The notes: a model not told the origin generated them from the letters alone. A stretch of DNA of 64,000 nt from Pedobacter sp. D749 (GCF_019317285.1 NZ_CP079218.1:4030001-4094000); one strand, 5' to 3'; positions 1-8,129 are shown, counted from the stretch's first letter. Made by a program: numbers and translations.

Positions 1-406
1 TAACACCTAATGTATAGTTACCTTTTCCATCAAATCCTTTATCATTGATACCTTTGAAATCACGGATACGAGGCAAAGCCACAGAGATCAAACGATCTAA
101 GAACTCGTACATGTTGTTATCGCGTAAAGTAACACGTACACCTACCGGCATACCTTTACGTAATTTAAAGTTAGAGATATCTTTCTTTGAATTAGCCGGA
201 ACCGCTTGCTGACCAGTAATGGTAGTCAACTCAACGATAGTGGTATCCATAATTTTCTTATCTGTAACAGAAAAACGACCAACACCCTGATTGATACAGA
301 TTTTTTCCAATTTAGGAACCTGCATTACAGTTTTGTACTGAAATTTTTCTTTTAGTGCATTTACAACTTCTTCTTTGTATTTGCTTTTTAATCTAGGTGT
401 AGCCAT
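1..406 (-). CDS. rplE: 50S ribosomal protein L5 (partial, C-terminus beyond left edge)
   Basis: L5 binds 5S rRNA and helps form the central protuberance of the large subunit. The reading frame opens with ATG at 404-406 and runs off the left edge, so only about the first 135 residues are visible. They begin MATPRLKSKYKEEV and contain the family signatures KICINQGVG and LRDNNMYEFLDRLI. The start overlaps the rplX stop codon by one base (TAATG), which points to translational coupling. It is the last visible gene of the minus-strand S10/spc operon. Confidence 0.97.
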   Translation of the reverse strand, partial: MATPRLKSKYKEEVVNALKEKFQYKTVMQVPKLEKICINQGVGRFSVTDKKIMDTTIVELTTITGQQAVPANSKKDISNFKLRKGMPVGVRVTLRDNNMYEFLDRLISVALPRIRDFKGINDKGFDGKGNYTLGV

Positions 407-747
407 TATTTAATCTCCTCCCCTGAAATTTTAGCAACTCTAACTAATTTACCATCTGCGTTAAGTTTACGACCTACGCGGGTAGCTTTACCAGATTTTG
501 GATCAACCAACATCAAGTTAGAAATGTGAAGAGCAGCTTCTTTTTTAATAATACCACCGTTTGGATTAGCAGCATTTGGTTTAGTATGTTTAGATACTAA
601 GTTAATGCCTTCCACAATGGCTCTGTTTTTATCTATAAGTACTGAAAGTACTTTTCCTTGTTGACCTTTTGAATCGCCAGCAATGACTTTAACTAAATCT
701 CCTGTGCGGATTTTAAGTTTTGATGGTGTATTTACTTTGTTTCCCAT
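406..747 (-). CDS. rplX: 50S ribosomal protein L24
   Basis: L24 is an early assembly protein of the 50S subunit that binds 23S rRNA near the exit tunnel. The 113-residue product has the KOW motif near residues 16-45 (RTGDLVKVIAGDSKGQQG) and the downstream GGIIKKEAALHISN stretch typical of the family. It lies between rplN (one base away) and rplE (one-base overlap), the usual order, so it is co-transcribed with them. Confidence 0.98.
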   Translation of the reverse strand: MGNKVNTPSKLKIRTGDLVKVIAGDSKGQQGKVLSVLIDKNRAIVEGINLVSKHTKPNAANPNGGIIKKEAALHISNLMLVDPKSGKATRVGRKLNADGKLVRVAKISGEEIK

Positions 748-748
748 T

Positions 749-1117
749 TTATAATACCTCCGGTGCTAATGATACAATTTTCATGAATTGTTTTTCACGT
801 AGTTCTCTCGCAACCGGGCCAAAGATACGTGTACCTCTTGGCTCATCCTGTGCGTTCAATAATACAGCAGCATTATCGTCAAAACGGATATAAGAACCAT
901 CTTTACGACGGATTTCTTTTTTAGTTCTTACAACAACTGCTTTAGAAACTGTACCTTTTTTAATGTTACCAGAAGGTAACGCGCTTTTTACGGTAACAAC
1001 TACTTTATCACCAATTGAAGCATAACGTTTGCCGGTTCCACCTAGCACACGAATTACTAATACTTCTTTTGCGCCGCTGTTATCAGCAACGTTTAATCTC
1101 GATTCCTGTTGTACCAT
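749..1117 (-). CDS. rplN: 50S ribosomal protein L14
   Basis: L14 sits at the subunit interface and contacts 16S rRNA in the 70S ribosome. The product is 122 residues, the standard length, starts MVQQESRLNVADNSGAKE and ends MKIVSLAPEVL, both highly conserved. One base separates it from both rpsQ and rplX, which places it inside the operon. No unusual residues were seen. Confidence 0.98.
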   Translation of the reverse strand: MVQQESRLNVADNSGAKEVLVIRVLGGTGKRYASIGDKVVVTVKSALPSGNIKKGTVSKAVVVRTKKEIRRKDGSYIRFDDNAAVLLNAQDEPRGTRIFGPVARELREKQFMKIVSLAPEVL

Positions 1118-1118
1118 C

Positions 1119-1373
1119 TTATTTAGCTCTTTCTAAAATTTGTACCAATCTCCAGTTCTTGTTTTTACTCAAAGGACGAGTTTCCATAATCAATACTGTA
1201 TCACCAATACCGCATTCGTTTTTCTCGTCGTGAGCCATAAATTTGGTAGTTTTCTTTACGAACTTACCATAAATCGGGTGTTTTACTTTACGTTCCACGC
1301 TCACTACAACAGACTTATCCATCTTGTTGCTTACCACTAACCCGGTTCTTGTTTTTCTTAATTGTCTTTCCAT
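1119..1373 (-). CDS. rpsQ: 30S ribosomal protein S17
   Basis: S17 is a primary 16S rRNA-binding protein with an OB fold. I place the start at the ATG at 1371-1373 (MERQLRKTRTGLVVSNKMDK), giving 84 residues, the family length. The frame can be extended four codons upstream to a TTG at 1383-1385, but that adds nothing conserved. The central KHPIYGKFVKKTTKFMAHDE and GDTVLIMETRPLSKNK are family signatures. It lies between rpmC and rplN in the normal order. Confidence 0.96.
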   Translation of the reverse strand: MERQLRKTRTGLVVSNKMDKSVVVSVERKVKHPIYGKFVKKTTKFMAHDEKNECGIGDTVLIMETRPLSKNKNWRLVQILERAK

Positions 1374-1386
1374 GTCGACTCTCAAA

Positions 1387-1599
1387 TTATTTAGTTTCAG
1401 TAGCTGACTCAGTGTTTTTCACTTTAGTCAACTCAGTGTTTAAACGGGCTATGTCTTTCCTTACTTTTGCAATACGTGAAGGATTTTCGATAGCTGAAAT
1501 AGTGTGAGCGAACTTCAATTTTGATAAGTTCTCTTTTTCTTCCGCAATCTTAGCTACTAATTCTTCTTTTGAAAGCCCTGTGATTTCTGAATTTTTCAT
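1387..1599 (-). CDS. rpmC: 50S ribosomal protein L29
   Basis: L29 lies by the peptide exit tunnel and forms part of the docking site for trigger factor and SRP. The 70-residue product is a two-helix hairpin with the conserved SKEELVAKIAEEKENLSKLKF start and NPSRIAKVRKDIARLNT signature, plus a short charged tail (ESATETK). It follows rplP after a gap of about 70 bases and precedes rpsQ. Confidence 0.96.
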   Translation of the reverse strand: MKNSEITGLSKEELVAKIAEEKENLSKLKFAHTISAIENPSRIAKVRKDIARLNTELTKVKNTESATETK

Positions 1600-1672
1600 T
1601 TTTCTTTTTCTTTTACGTTGAGTGTAGCGGTTATAATAAACAAGTATTTACAACATTCACCTCAACACTTTA

Positions 1673-2095
1673 CTATGCTTCTACGTAATCTCTACGTACT
1701 ACGAATTTGGTTTGGATCGGTAATTTCTGAGCGGCTAAACGTAATGCTTCTTTAGCAACTTCTAAAGGCACACCTTCAGCTTCGAAAATTACGCGTCCAG
1801 GTCTTACAACTGCTACCCAATACTCAGGAGCACCTTTACCTTTACCCATACGTACCTCAGCAGGTTTTTTAGTTACCGGTTTGTCCGGGAAGATCCTGAT
1901 CCATACTTGGCCTTCACGTTTCATGAAACGAGTTACGGCAATACGGGCAGCCTCTATCTGACGACTTGTGATCCAAGTAGCTTCTAGAGATTTGATACCG
2001 AAAGATCCGAATGCTAACTCAGCTCCACGAGAAGCTAAACCCTTCATTCTGCCTTTTTGCATCTTCCTGAACTTCGTTCTTTTTGGCTGTAACAT
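1673..2095 (-). CDS. rplP: 50S ribosomal protein L16
   Basis: L16 helps shape the A-site tRNA region of the large subunit. The 140-residue product begins MLQPKRTKFRKMQKGR and carries the conserved RGAELAFGSFGIKSLE and RIFPDKPVTKKPAEVRMGKG segments. Length and order (after rpsC, before rpmC) are normal. The gap of about 70 bases to rpmC is one of the wider ones in this operon, and I see no terminator in it. Confidence 0.98.
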   Translation of the reverse strand: MLQPKRTKFRKMQKGRMKGLASRGAELAFGSFGIKSLEATWITSRQIEAARIAVTRFMKREGQVWIRIFPDKPVTKKPAEVRMGKGKGAPEYWVAVVRPGRVIFEAEGVPLEVAKEALRLAAQKLPIQTKFVVRRDYVEA

Positions 2096-2135
2096 TTTAT
2101 TTTGTTCTAATCGTTAAACGATGTTAATAAATCAA

Positions 2136-2987
2136 TTATTTACGAGGACCTCTGTTAGCGCCTGCGCCACCACCTCTGTTTGCTCCGGGACCACCTTGAC
2201 CTGGACCACGACCACCACCTTGGTTTCCACCACGTCTGTCGTTACCACCGCCACGGTTATCTCTTCCACCACCACGGTTATCTCTTCCACCGAAAGCTGG
2301 TTTGTCTGATGCGCCTTTTGGACCGTTGTTTGTTGCACCAATGTTTGGAGACAAATCACGTTTTCCATAAACCTCACCTTTACAGATCCAAACTTTAACA
2401 CCTATTTTACCATAAGTAGTTAAGGCTTCAGCTAAAGCGTAGTCGATATCAGCACGGAATGTATGCAAAGGCACTCTTCCTTCTTTGTACTGCTCAGTAC
2501 GTGCCATCTCAGCACCACCTAAACGACCAGAAGTCATGATTTTGATACCTTCAGCACCCATACGCATGGTTGATGCGATAGAAGATTTCATTGCTCTACG
2601 GAATGAGATCCTTGCTTCTAATTGTTTTGCAACACCTTCTGCAACTAATTGTGCATCAAGTTCAGGGCGTTTAATTTCAAAGATGTTAATTTGAATTTCC
2701 TTTTTAGTCAATTTCTTTAACTCTTCTTTGATTTTATCAACCTCAGCACCTGCTTTACCGATTACGATACCCGGACGAGCTGTGTGGATAGTTACCGTGA
2801 TACGTTTTAACGTACGCTCGATTACTACTTTTGCAACACCGCCTTTTGCAATACGGGCAGAAAGATATTTTCTTATTTTCTCATCTTCAACTAATTTATC
2901 GGAGTAGTTGTTGCCACCGAACCAGTTAGAATCCCATCCTTTGATAATTCCTAACCTGGCACCTATTGGATTTGCTTTTTGTCCCAT
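2136..2987 (-). CDS. rpsC: 30S ribosomal protein S3 with long Gly/Arg-rich tail
   Basis: S3 forms part of the mRNA entry channel. Residues 1 to about 210 are a normal S3: start MGQKANPIGARLGI, KH domain around residues 60-110 (ARPGIVIGKAGAEVDKI) and the C-domain with TSGRLGGAEMARTEQYKEGR. Residues from about 215 to 283 form an unusual tail rich in Gly, Arg, Asn and Asp with repeated RGG-type units (DNRGGGRDNRGGG). The product is therefore 283 residues, against roughly 210-240 in many bacteria. Related Bacteroidota may share such tails, so this is probably lineage-typical. It lies between rplV and rplP. Confidence 0.97.
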   Translation of the reverse strand: MGQKANPIGARLGIIKGWDSNWFGGNNYSDKLVEDEKIRKYLSARIAKGGVAKVVIERTLKRITVTIHTARPGIVIGKAGAEVDKIKEELKKLTKKEIQINIFEIKRPELDAQLVAEGVAKQLEARISFRRAMKSSIASTMRMGAEGIKIMTSGRLGGAEMARTEQYKEGRVPLHTFRADIDYALAEALTTYGKIGVKVWICKGEVYGKRDLSPNIGATNNGPKGASDKPAFGGRDNRGGGRDNRGGGNDRRGGNQGGGRGPGQGGPGANRGGGAGANRGPRK

Positions 2988-2994
2988 TTCCTAA

Positions 2995-3357
2995 TTAGTT
3001 TTGAGTTGTTTCTGTACTTTTACTATCTACAATCAGCGTTACGTGATTAGAACGTTTACGAATTCTATATCCACGGCCCTGAGGAGCTGGACGTAAGCGT
3101 TTTAACTGACGGCCACCATCAACCATTACTGTTTTTACAAAAAGTTGGTTTTCTTCAGCATTGGTGCCTTCGTTTTTAGCTTCCCAGTTTTTGATAGCAG
3201 ATAATAATAATTTCTGAACTCTTATTGCTGCTTCTTTATTGGTAAACTTTAAAATGCTTAATGCTTTCTCTACACGTTCACCTCTGATAAGATCTACAAC
3301 CAAACGCATCTTACGCGGTGAGGTTGGACAATTGTTTAATTTTGCTATTGCTTCCAT
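2995..3357 (-). CDS. rplV: 50S ribosomal protein L22
   Basis: L22 lines the nascent-peptide exit tunnel with a long beta hairpin. The 120-residue product starts MEAIAKLNNCPTSPRKMRLV and has the loop signature LKRLRPAPQGRGYRIRKRS and the terminal HVTLIVDS. It lies between rpsS and rpsC with gaps of 7 bases on each side, within the operon. Confidence 0.98.
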   Translation of the reverse strand: MEAIAKLNNCPTSPRKMRLVVDLIRGERVEKALSILKFTNKEAAIRVQKLLLSAIKNWEAKNEGTNAEENQLFVKTVMVDGGRQLKRLRPAPQGRGYRIRKRSNHVTLIVDSKSTETTQN

Positions 3358-3364
3358 TGTCTAA

Positions 3365-3631
3365 TTATTTTTTCTTTTCAGCGTGTCCTCTGAATGTTCT
3401 GGTTGGAGCAAATTCTCCCAACTTGTGACCAACCATGTTTTCTGTAACGTACACAGGGATAAATTTATTTCCATTGTGTACAGCAAATGTATGATTCACG
3501 AAATCTGGTGAAATCATTGATCTGCGAGACCAAGTTTTGATTACAGACTTTTTGCCTGAATCATTCATAGAGTTTACTTTTTTCTCTACGTTATGGTCAA
3601 TATAAGGTCCTTTTTTTATCGAACGAGCCAT
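3365..3631 (-). CDS. rpsS: 30S ribosomal protein S19
   Basis: S19 sits in the head of the small subunit and contacts the A-site finger and S13. The 88-residue product starts MARSIKKGPYIDHNVEKKV and has the conserved KTWSRRSMISPDFVNHTFAV and MVGHKLGEFAPTRTFRGHA. Its ATG overlaps the rplB stop codon by one base (TAATG), suggesting coupled translation. Confidence 0.98.
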   Translation of the reverse strand: MARSIKKGPYIDHNVEKKVNSMNDSGKKSVIKTWSRRSMISPDFVNHTFAVHNGNKFIPVYVTENMVGHKLGEFAPTRTFRGHAEKKK

Positions 3632-4455
3632 TATTTCTTCCTTCTCTCTATGATGTAACGATTAGAATATTTTTTAAGTTCTCTGGTTTTGAAGCCTTTA
3701 GCTAAAACACCATTTCTTGAACGTGGGTGACCACCTGATGATCTACCTTCACCACCACCCATTGGGTGATCGACAGGGTTCATCGCTACCGGTCTAGTTC
3801 TCGGACGACGGCCCAACCAACGTTTACGACCTGCTTTACCTAATACTTCGTTTGCGTGATCTGAGTTAGATACAGCACCGATAGTAGCCAGACAAGTAGT
3901 CAAGATTAAACGGGTTTCGCCAGAAGGCATTTTTAAAGTAGCATATTTACCATCGCGGGCAGCTAATTGTGCATAAGCACCTGCACTACGAGCCAATTGT
4001 GCTCCTTTTCCAGGGTGAATCTCCACGTTGTGGATAATAGAACCTAATGGAATGTTCGATAATTTTAAAGTGTTACCTACTTCTGGTGTTGCGGTGTCGC
4101 CCGATAATAATACCGAACCAACTTGCAATCCTTCAGGAGCAATGATATAACGCTTCTCGCCATCTGCATAATGTAATAATGCGATGCGGGCAGTACGGTT
4201 TGGATCGTATTCAACAGTAGCTACTGTTGCAGGAATATCGAATTTATCGCGTTTGAAGTCGATTAAACGATATGATTTTTTGTGACCACCACCCATGTAG
4301 CGCATAGTCATCTTTCCTGTGTTATTACGTCCACCAGACTTTTTTGATGATACAACCAATGATTTTTCGGGCGTGGTTGCTGTAATCTCCGTGAAACTGG
4401 CACCAACTCTGAAGCGGGTACCTGGAGTAACTGGTTTAAATTTTCTTAAGCCCAT
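3631..4455 (-). CDS. rplB: 50S ribosomal protein L2
   Basis: L2 is needed for subunit association and an active peptidyl-transferase centre. The 274-residue product is full length: start MGLRKFKPVTPGTRFR, central LLHYADGEKRYIIAPEGL and the C-terminal MNPVDHPMGGGEGRSSGGHP. The last motif holds the conserved histidine implicated in function (family knowledge). It lies between rplW and rpsS. Confidence 0.98.
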   Translation of the reverse strand: MGLRKFKPVTPGTRFRVGASFTEITATTPEKSLVVSSKKSGGRNNTGKMTMRYMGGGHKKSYRLIDFKRDKFDIPATVATVEYDPNRTARIALLHYADGEKRYIIAPEGLQVGSVLLSGDTATPEVGNTLKLSNIPLGSIIHNVEIHPGKGAQLARSAGAYAQLAARDGKYATLKMPSGETRLILTTCLATIGAVSNSDHANEVLGKAGRKRWLGRRPRTRPVAMNPVDHPMGGGEGRSSGGHPRSRNGVLAKGFKTRELKKYSNRYIIERRKK

Positions 4456-4475
4456 AGTTATAATGAATTATTAAA

Positions 4476-4766
4476 TTAAAGGGTTGCGTAATAATCTATT
4501 GTTTCGCCGTCTTTCAACGTTACGATTGCTTTTTTGTATTTCGGGCTACGGCCAGATACAAAACCTGCTTTAGTGTAACGTGATTTAGCTTTTCCATCAA
4601 CAACCATTGTGTTAACTGCAACGATAGTTACACCGTACAATTTCTCAATAGCTGCTTTAATCTGGATTTTGTTAGCCTTATGGTTAACGCTAAACGTGAA
4701 ACGGTTAGATTTCTCAGTTAAAGCTGAAGCTTTTTCGGTTAATATTGGTTTTTTTAAAATTTCCAT
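4476..4766 (-). CDS. rplW: 50S ribosomal protein L23
   Basis: L23 is at the exit of the peptide tunnel and docks trigger factor and SRP. I start it at the ATG at 4764-4766 (MEILKKPILTEKASALTEKS), giving 96 residues, the normal length. A TTG four codons upstream (4776-4778) would overlap the end of rplD and adds no conserved sequence. The signatures KPILTEKA and KANKIQIKAAIEKLYGV are present. It lies between rplD and rplB. Confidence 0.97.
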   Translation of the reverse strand: MEILKKPILTEKASALTEKSNRFTFSVNHKANKIQIKAAIEKLYGVTIVAVNTMVVDGKAKSRYTKAGFVSGRSPKYKKAIVTLKDGETIDYYATL

Positions 4767-4767
4767 A

Positions 4768-5397
4768 TTATTTGGCAAATGCCTCCTCCAAAGTTTTAAC
4801 AGAATCAGCAGTTAACACAAGCACACCAGCGTTTAATACATCATATGTATTCAAATCTGCTGCAGCAATCACTTTAGTTTTCTGAACGTTTCTGCTTGAT
4901 AAATAGATATTATTATTTTGTGCAGGTAAAACCAATAAAGTTTTTTGAGTACCTACGTTTAACGCAGCCAATAAACTTGTATAGTTTTTAGTTTTAATAG
5001 TATCGAAGTTGAAATCTTCTAAAACTACCACGCTGTTATCTTTTGCTTTATAAGCTAAAGCAGATTTACGTGCTAATGATTTTAATTTCTTGTTCAATTT
5101 AAAACTGTAATCACGTGGCTGAGGACCGAAAACACGACCACCACCGTTAAATAACGGAGATTTAATGCTACCAGCACGGGCACCACCTGTACCTTTTTGT
5201 TTGTATAGTTTGCGAGTTGAACCAGCAATCTCATTACGTTGTTTAGATTTGTGAGTACCTTGACGTTGGTTAGCCAAATACTGTTTTACATCTAAATAAA
5301 TCGCGTGGTCGTTAGGCTCGATACCAAATACCGATTCAGGAAGTTGCACCTTGGCACCTGTTTCTTTACCTGAAATGTTTAATACTTTAACTTCCAT
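4768..5397 (-). CDS. rplD: 50S ribosomal protein L4
   Basis: L4 reaches into the exit tunnel, and in some bacteria it also represses its own operon. The 209-residue product has the conserved loop GTRKLYKQKGTGGARAGS-like segment (seen as GSTRKLYKQKGTGGARAGSI), the GGGRVFGPQPRDYSFKLNKK segment and the C-terminal fold. It lies four bases after rplC and one base before rplW. Whether it autoregulates here is unknown, although the rplC leader has hairpins. Confidence 0.98.
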   Translation of the reverse strand: MEVKVLNISGKETGAKVQLPESVFGIEPNDHAIYLDVKQYLANQRQGTHKSKQRNEIAGSTRKLYKQKGTGGARAGSIKSPLFNGGGRVFGPQPRDYSFKLNKKLKSLARKSALAYKAKDNSVVVLEDFNFDTIKTKNYTSLLAALNVGTQKTLLVLPAQNNNIYLSSRNVQKTKVIAAADLNTYDVLNAGVLVLTADSVKTLEEAFAK

Positions 5398-5401
5398 CTG
5401 A

Positions 5402-6019
5402 TTACTTGTCTAAGATTACGTAAGAACCTTTAGCTCCTGGAATGGAACCACTAACTACTAATAAGTTTTGCTCAGCATAAACTTTCAAAACCTGTAAGTT
5501 CTGAACTTTTACCCTGTCTCCACCTGTTCTTCCAGCCATGCGCATTCCTTTGAATACACGTGAAGGGAATGACGATGCTCCCAATGAACCTGGGGCACGT
5601 AAACGGTTATGCTGACCGTGAGTCTGCATACCAACACCGGCAAATCCGTGGCGTTTTACAACACCTTGAAAACCTTTACCTTTTGAGGTACCTACAACAT
5701 CAACAAAATCGCCTTCTGCGAAAGAATCAACCGTTACTACATCACCTAAATTAAGTGAAGTTGTAAACGAATCGAATTCTACCAGCTTGCGTTTCGGAGT
5801 TGTGTTTGCTTTCGCGAAATGGCCTTTCAATGGTTGAGTTGTGTTTTTCTCTTTTTTCTCATCATAACCCAACTGGATTGATGAATAACCATCTACTTCT
5901 TCGGTTTTTACCTGTGTAACTACACAAGGTCCAGCCTCGATTACCGTACAAGGAATGTTTCTTCCTTCGGCATCAAAGATACTGGTCATTCCTACTTTTT
6001 TTCCAATAATTCCTGACAT
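5402..6019 (-). CDS. rplC: 50S ribosomal protein L3
   Basis: L3 helps organise the peptidyl-transferase centre. I choose the ATG at 6017-6019 (MSGIIGKKVGMTSIFDAEGR), which gives 205 residues and the universal N-terminus. The open frame continues 30 codons upstream, but that part lies in the leader just after the promoter at 6097-6127 and matches nothing in L3. Signatures GTSKGKGFQGVVKRHGF and GSLGASSFPSRVFKGMRM are present. It is the first gene of this transcript: rpsJ, which normally precedes it, is 8.9 kb away. Confidence 0.97.
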   Translation of the reverse strand: MSGIIGKKVGMTSIFDAEGRNIPCTVIEAGPCVVTQVKTEEVDGYSSIQLGYDEKKEKNTTQPLKGHFAKANTTPKRKLVEFDSFTTSLNLGDVVTVDSFAEGDFVDVVGTSKGKGFQGVVKRHGFAGVGMQTHGQHNRLRAPGSLGASSFPSRVFKGMRMAGRTGGDRVKVQNLQVLKVYAEQNLLVVSGSIPGAKGSYVILDK

Positions 6020-6096
6020 TTTATCTTTTCTTTTTAACACCCATCGAAGCAGTAGGGCTTCGTTCAAGGTGGTTGTACATCCCCCGAAAGGGACGG

Positions 6097-6127
6097 CAAA
6101 GATAGGCAAGAATTATTAATTTTCAAA
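6097..6127 (-). promoter_or_regulatory. Bacteroidota-type promoter for the rplC operon
   Basis: On the minus strand the -33 box TTTG (6124-6127) is followed by a 19-base spacer and a perfect -7 box TATCTTTG (6097-6104). Transcription should start near 6090, leaving a leader of about 70 bases. The leader holds a six-base-pair hairpin (CGAAGC, CCTACT loop, GCTTCG) at about 6043-6060. This promoter explains how the split-off part of the S10 operon is expressed. Confidence 0.8.
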
Positions 6128-6298
6128 TAGTTAGCCAAATATTTTTTCAAATAAATTGCTGATATAATGGGATTTAACCTGAAAAGTGAGGTTAATGGGC
6201 TATTGGAGCGTTTAAAGCCATAGCTATATATTTGACTGAAAGCAATTTAGATCATATTCCTGGTTTAAAAATGCTTTAATCTGATCAACATTCGCATT

Positions 6299-6682
6299 TT
6301 AGTATACGTCTCCCAGTTTGGCTTTTATAAGCTGTAAAAGATCAAGTATCGCATTTTCACTACATGCGTATTTATAAATTTCAATAATCAGTGCATTGCT
6401 ACAGGTGATGGCATCAATTAAACTGTCATTAGCCATAAAATATTGGCACAATGCAGCATAAAAAAGCATAAACTCACCTTTGGCAAATGCTGTCCGCTGT
6501 GGAAATGCTTCATCAAGGTTATACTTTTTATTCAATAACTTTAAGCCCTTTTCCAACTCACCATCAACCATTGCAGCATGGGCCACATAAAACCTTAAAT
6601 ATAAGAAATCAGGAAAAAGCTGCATCCCCTTTTTAGCTATGGCATCAGCTTTTGCATCAAGTCCTATTACTTTATATTGCAA
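6299..6682 (-). CDS. hypothetical helical protein, 127 aa
   Basis: I do not recognise this protein. It is all-helical by eye, with no signal peptide or membrane segment. The stretch AKKGMQLFPDFLYLRFYVAH and the following DGELEKGLKLLNKKYNLDEA have the spacing of tetratricopeptide-like helix pairs, so it may be a short TPR-type protein. It is encoded 19 bases after the DUF1634/TauE pair on the same strand and may be the last gene of that transcript. It is also the gene immediately upstream of the rplC promoter. Confidence 0.65.
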   Translation of the reverse strand: MQYKVIGLDAKADAIAKKGMQLFPDFLYLRFYVAHAAMVDGELEKGLKLLNKKYNLDEAFPQRTAFAKGEFMLFYAALCQYFMANDSLIDAITCSNALIIEIYKYACSENAILDLLQLIKAKLGDVY

Positions 6683-6701
6683 TAATAATATTGAGCGAAA
6701 A

Positions 6702-7097
6702 TTAATGTGCTATCCCACCATTTAGACTGATGGTTATGATGGTTAAAATAATTACCCCAATGAGAACGTAAAGGTAATCGCGCTCTATTAAAAAGCTAAA
6801 AATAGCGAAAACAATGCGTGCAATTGGCGTAAAAATAAGCATCAGGATACCAAACTGTACAATGGCATCACCCTGAAAGGTTAATACACCTTTAAATATC
6901 GCAGCGATGGAAGAAAAATTGTTAAGCTCGGGTTTAAAAACTTTATAGTTGGTAACAGCCCCTTTATTATGAATGAGGAAAATGGCGCCACCGATTAACA
7001 CAATGCTCATTGAAATGATTACGCCAGCACGCAAAAGTGTCCCCAGAATTACCTGGATATCTTTATCATTCAGATTTTCTTTTTTTGCTGTCCCCAT
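6702..7097 (-). CDS. DUF1634 family membrane protein
   Basis: The 131-residue protein has three predicted membrane segments (around residues 27-47, 75-97 and 105-127) and the arrangement of the DUF1634 family, which is commonly encoded next to TauE/SafE exporters. Its ATG overlaps the stop codon of the exporter gene by one base, so the two are translated together. Its role is not known; it is probably an accessory subunit of the exporter (inference from pairing). Confidence 0.8.
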   Translation of the reverse strand: MGTAKKENLNDKDIQVILGTLLRAGVIISMSIVLIGGAIFLIHNKGAVTNYKVFKPELNNFSSIAAIFKGVLTFQGDAIVQFGILMLIFTPIARIVFAIFSFLIERDYLYVLIGVIILTIITISLNGGIAH

Positions 7098-7930
7098 TAT
7101 AATCCGCTTATTCCTTTATAAATCATCTGCAGAGCCAAAAAGGCAACCACTACGGCAAATACAATTTTCAGTTTATCTGTTTTTGCCTTTAATAAAACTT
7201 TAGAGCCTAAAGAAGCGCCTGTTAAAACCCCGATACAGACTGGCATGGCAATACCAGGATCAATCTGCCCGCGATGCAGGTACACTACCGCACTTGCTGC
7301 AGCGGTAACACCCATCATAAAATTACTGGTGGTGGTTGATACCTTAAAGGGTAAACGCATGATGTTATCCATCGCGATTACTTTTAACGCTCCACTCCCA
7401 ATACCCAGCAATCCGGATAATGTTCCTGCAAAAAGCATCATCAGGAAACCGCCTGGCACATGTTTTACAGCATAAGGATGATCAACACCTTTATCGGGAA
7501 AAGACCCGTTCAGTTTAAAAAATTTGGCCCATTTATCGGTATCATCAAGAGTGCTATGGTCTACCTTTTTCTTTAAAGTCATGATGGCAGAAAAGATGAG
7601 GATACAGCCGAAAAGAATGGCAATGTAATTGGCATTGAGGTAAACGGCTACAATTGCCCCGCACACCGCCCCTATTGTGGTCGCGATTTCCAAAAACATC
7701 CCGATCCGGATATTAGTGATGCCCTCCTTCACATAAGCTGCAGCCGAGCCTGAAGAGGTCGCAATTACCGAAACAATAGATGCACCAATGGCATAATGAA
7801 TATCTACACCCAGGGCTAAAGTAAGTAAGGGAATAATAATTACCCCTCCCCCTAAGCCTGTTAGCGAACCTAATAATCCGGCTAAAAAGGCACCTAATAA
7901 AACGATAATCGTAAACAGCAATACCGACAT
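7097..7930 (-). CDS. TauE/SafE family anion exporter
   Basis: The family moves sulfite or other sulfur-containing organic anions across the inner membrane. The 277-residue product has about eight hydrophobic segments in two halves, and the first half carries the family signature GLLGSLTGLGGGVIIIPLL. The second half repeats it as SGLLGIGSGALKVIAM. The substrate cannot be told from sequence. It forms a two-gene unit with the DUF1634 protein. A perfect TATATTTG promoter box ends five bases before the ATG, so the mRNA may be leaderless. Confidence 0.9.
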   Translation of the reverse strand: MSVLLFTIIVLLGAFLAGLLGSLTGLGGGVIIIPLLTLALGVDIHYAIGASIVSVIATSSGSAAAYVKEGITNIRIGMFLEIATTIGAVCGAIVAVYLNANYIAILFGCILIFSAIMTLKKKVDHSTLDDTDKWAKFFKLNGSFPDKGVDHPYAVKHVPGGFLMMLFAGTLSGLLGIGSGALKVIAMDNIMRLPFKVSTTTSNFMMGVTAAASAVVYLHRGQIDPGIAMPVCIGVLTGASLGSKVLLKAKTDKLKIVFAVVVAFLALQMIYKGISGL

Positions 7931-7935
7931 GCGGG

Positions 7936-7943
7936 CAAATATA
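7936..7943 (-). promoter_or_regulatory. -7 promoter box of the TauE/SafE gene (leaderless type)
   Basis: TATATTTG on the minus strand matches the Bacteroidota -7 consensus TAnnTTTG. Only five bases (CCCGC) separate it from the start codon at 7928-7930, so transcription would begin at or next to the ATG. I see no clear -33 TTTG at the expected distance. Confidence 0.5.
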
Positions 7944-8020
7944 ATGCACTGTTTTTGGGGAAACGAAAGATTAAGCGAATAAAATAAAGTCTATATGTTA
8001 TATGGATAAATAGAATTTTA

Positions 8021-8129
8021 AATGAGTGAATGATTGAGTAGGTGAGTTTTATAATAGAGAAGAATAGGCGTTTACTCATTCAATAATTGATTCATTCAAA
8101 ATTCAATAATTCTCTCATTCCATAATTAC
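8021..8129. repeat. degenerate 8-nt word array with inverted counterpart
   Basis: From 8021 the plus strand reads as successive 8-base words AATGAGTG, AATGATTG, AGTAGGTG. After a spacer, 8074-8129 reads as inverted-complement words ACTCATTC, AATAATTG, ATTCATTC, and then CTCATTCC, ATAATTAC. The last word contains the stop codon (TTA at 8126-8128) of the minus-strand gene. The remaining bases between 7944 and 8021 show nothing else. It belongs to the array class seen throughout this window. Confidence 0.7.

Noticed and set aside
2121..2398. Open frames opposite the rpsC tail (His-, Thr- and Val-rich)
   Set aside because: They are antisense shadows of the repetitive Gly/Arg tail; low complexity keeps frames open.
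6020..6109. 30-codon upstream extension of rplC
   Set aside because: It lies in the transcribed leader after a perfect promoter box, includes hairpins and has no similarity to L3; the ATG at 6019 gives the universal N-terminus.
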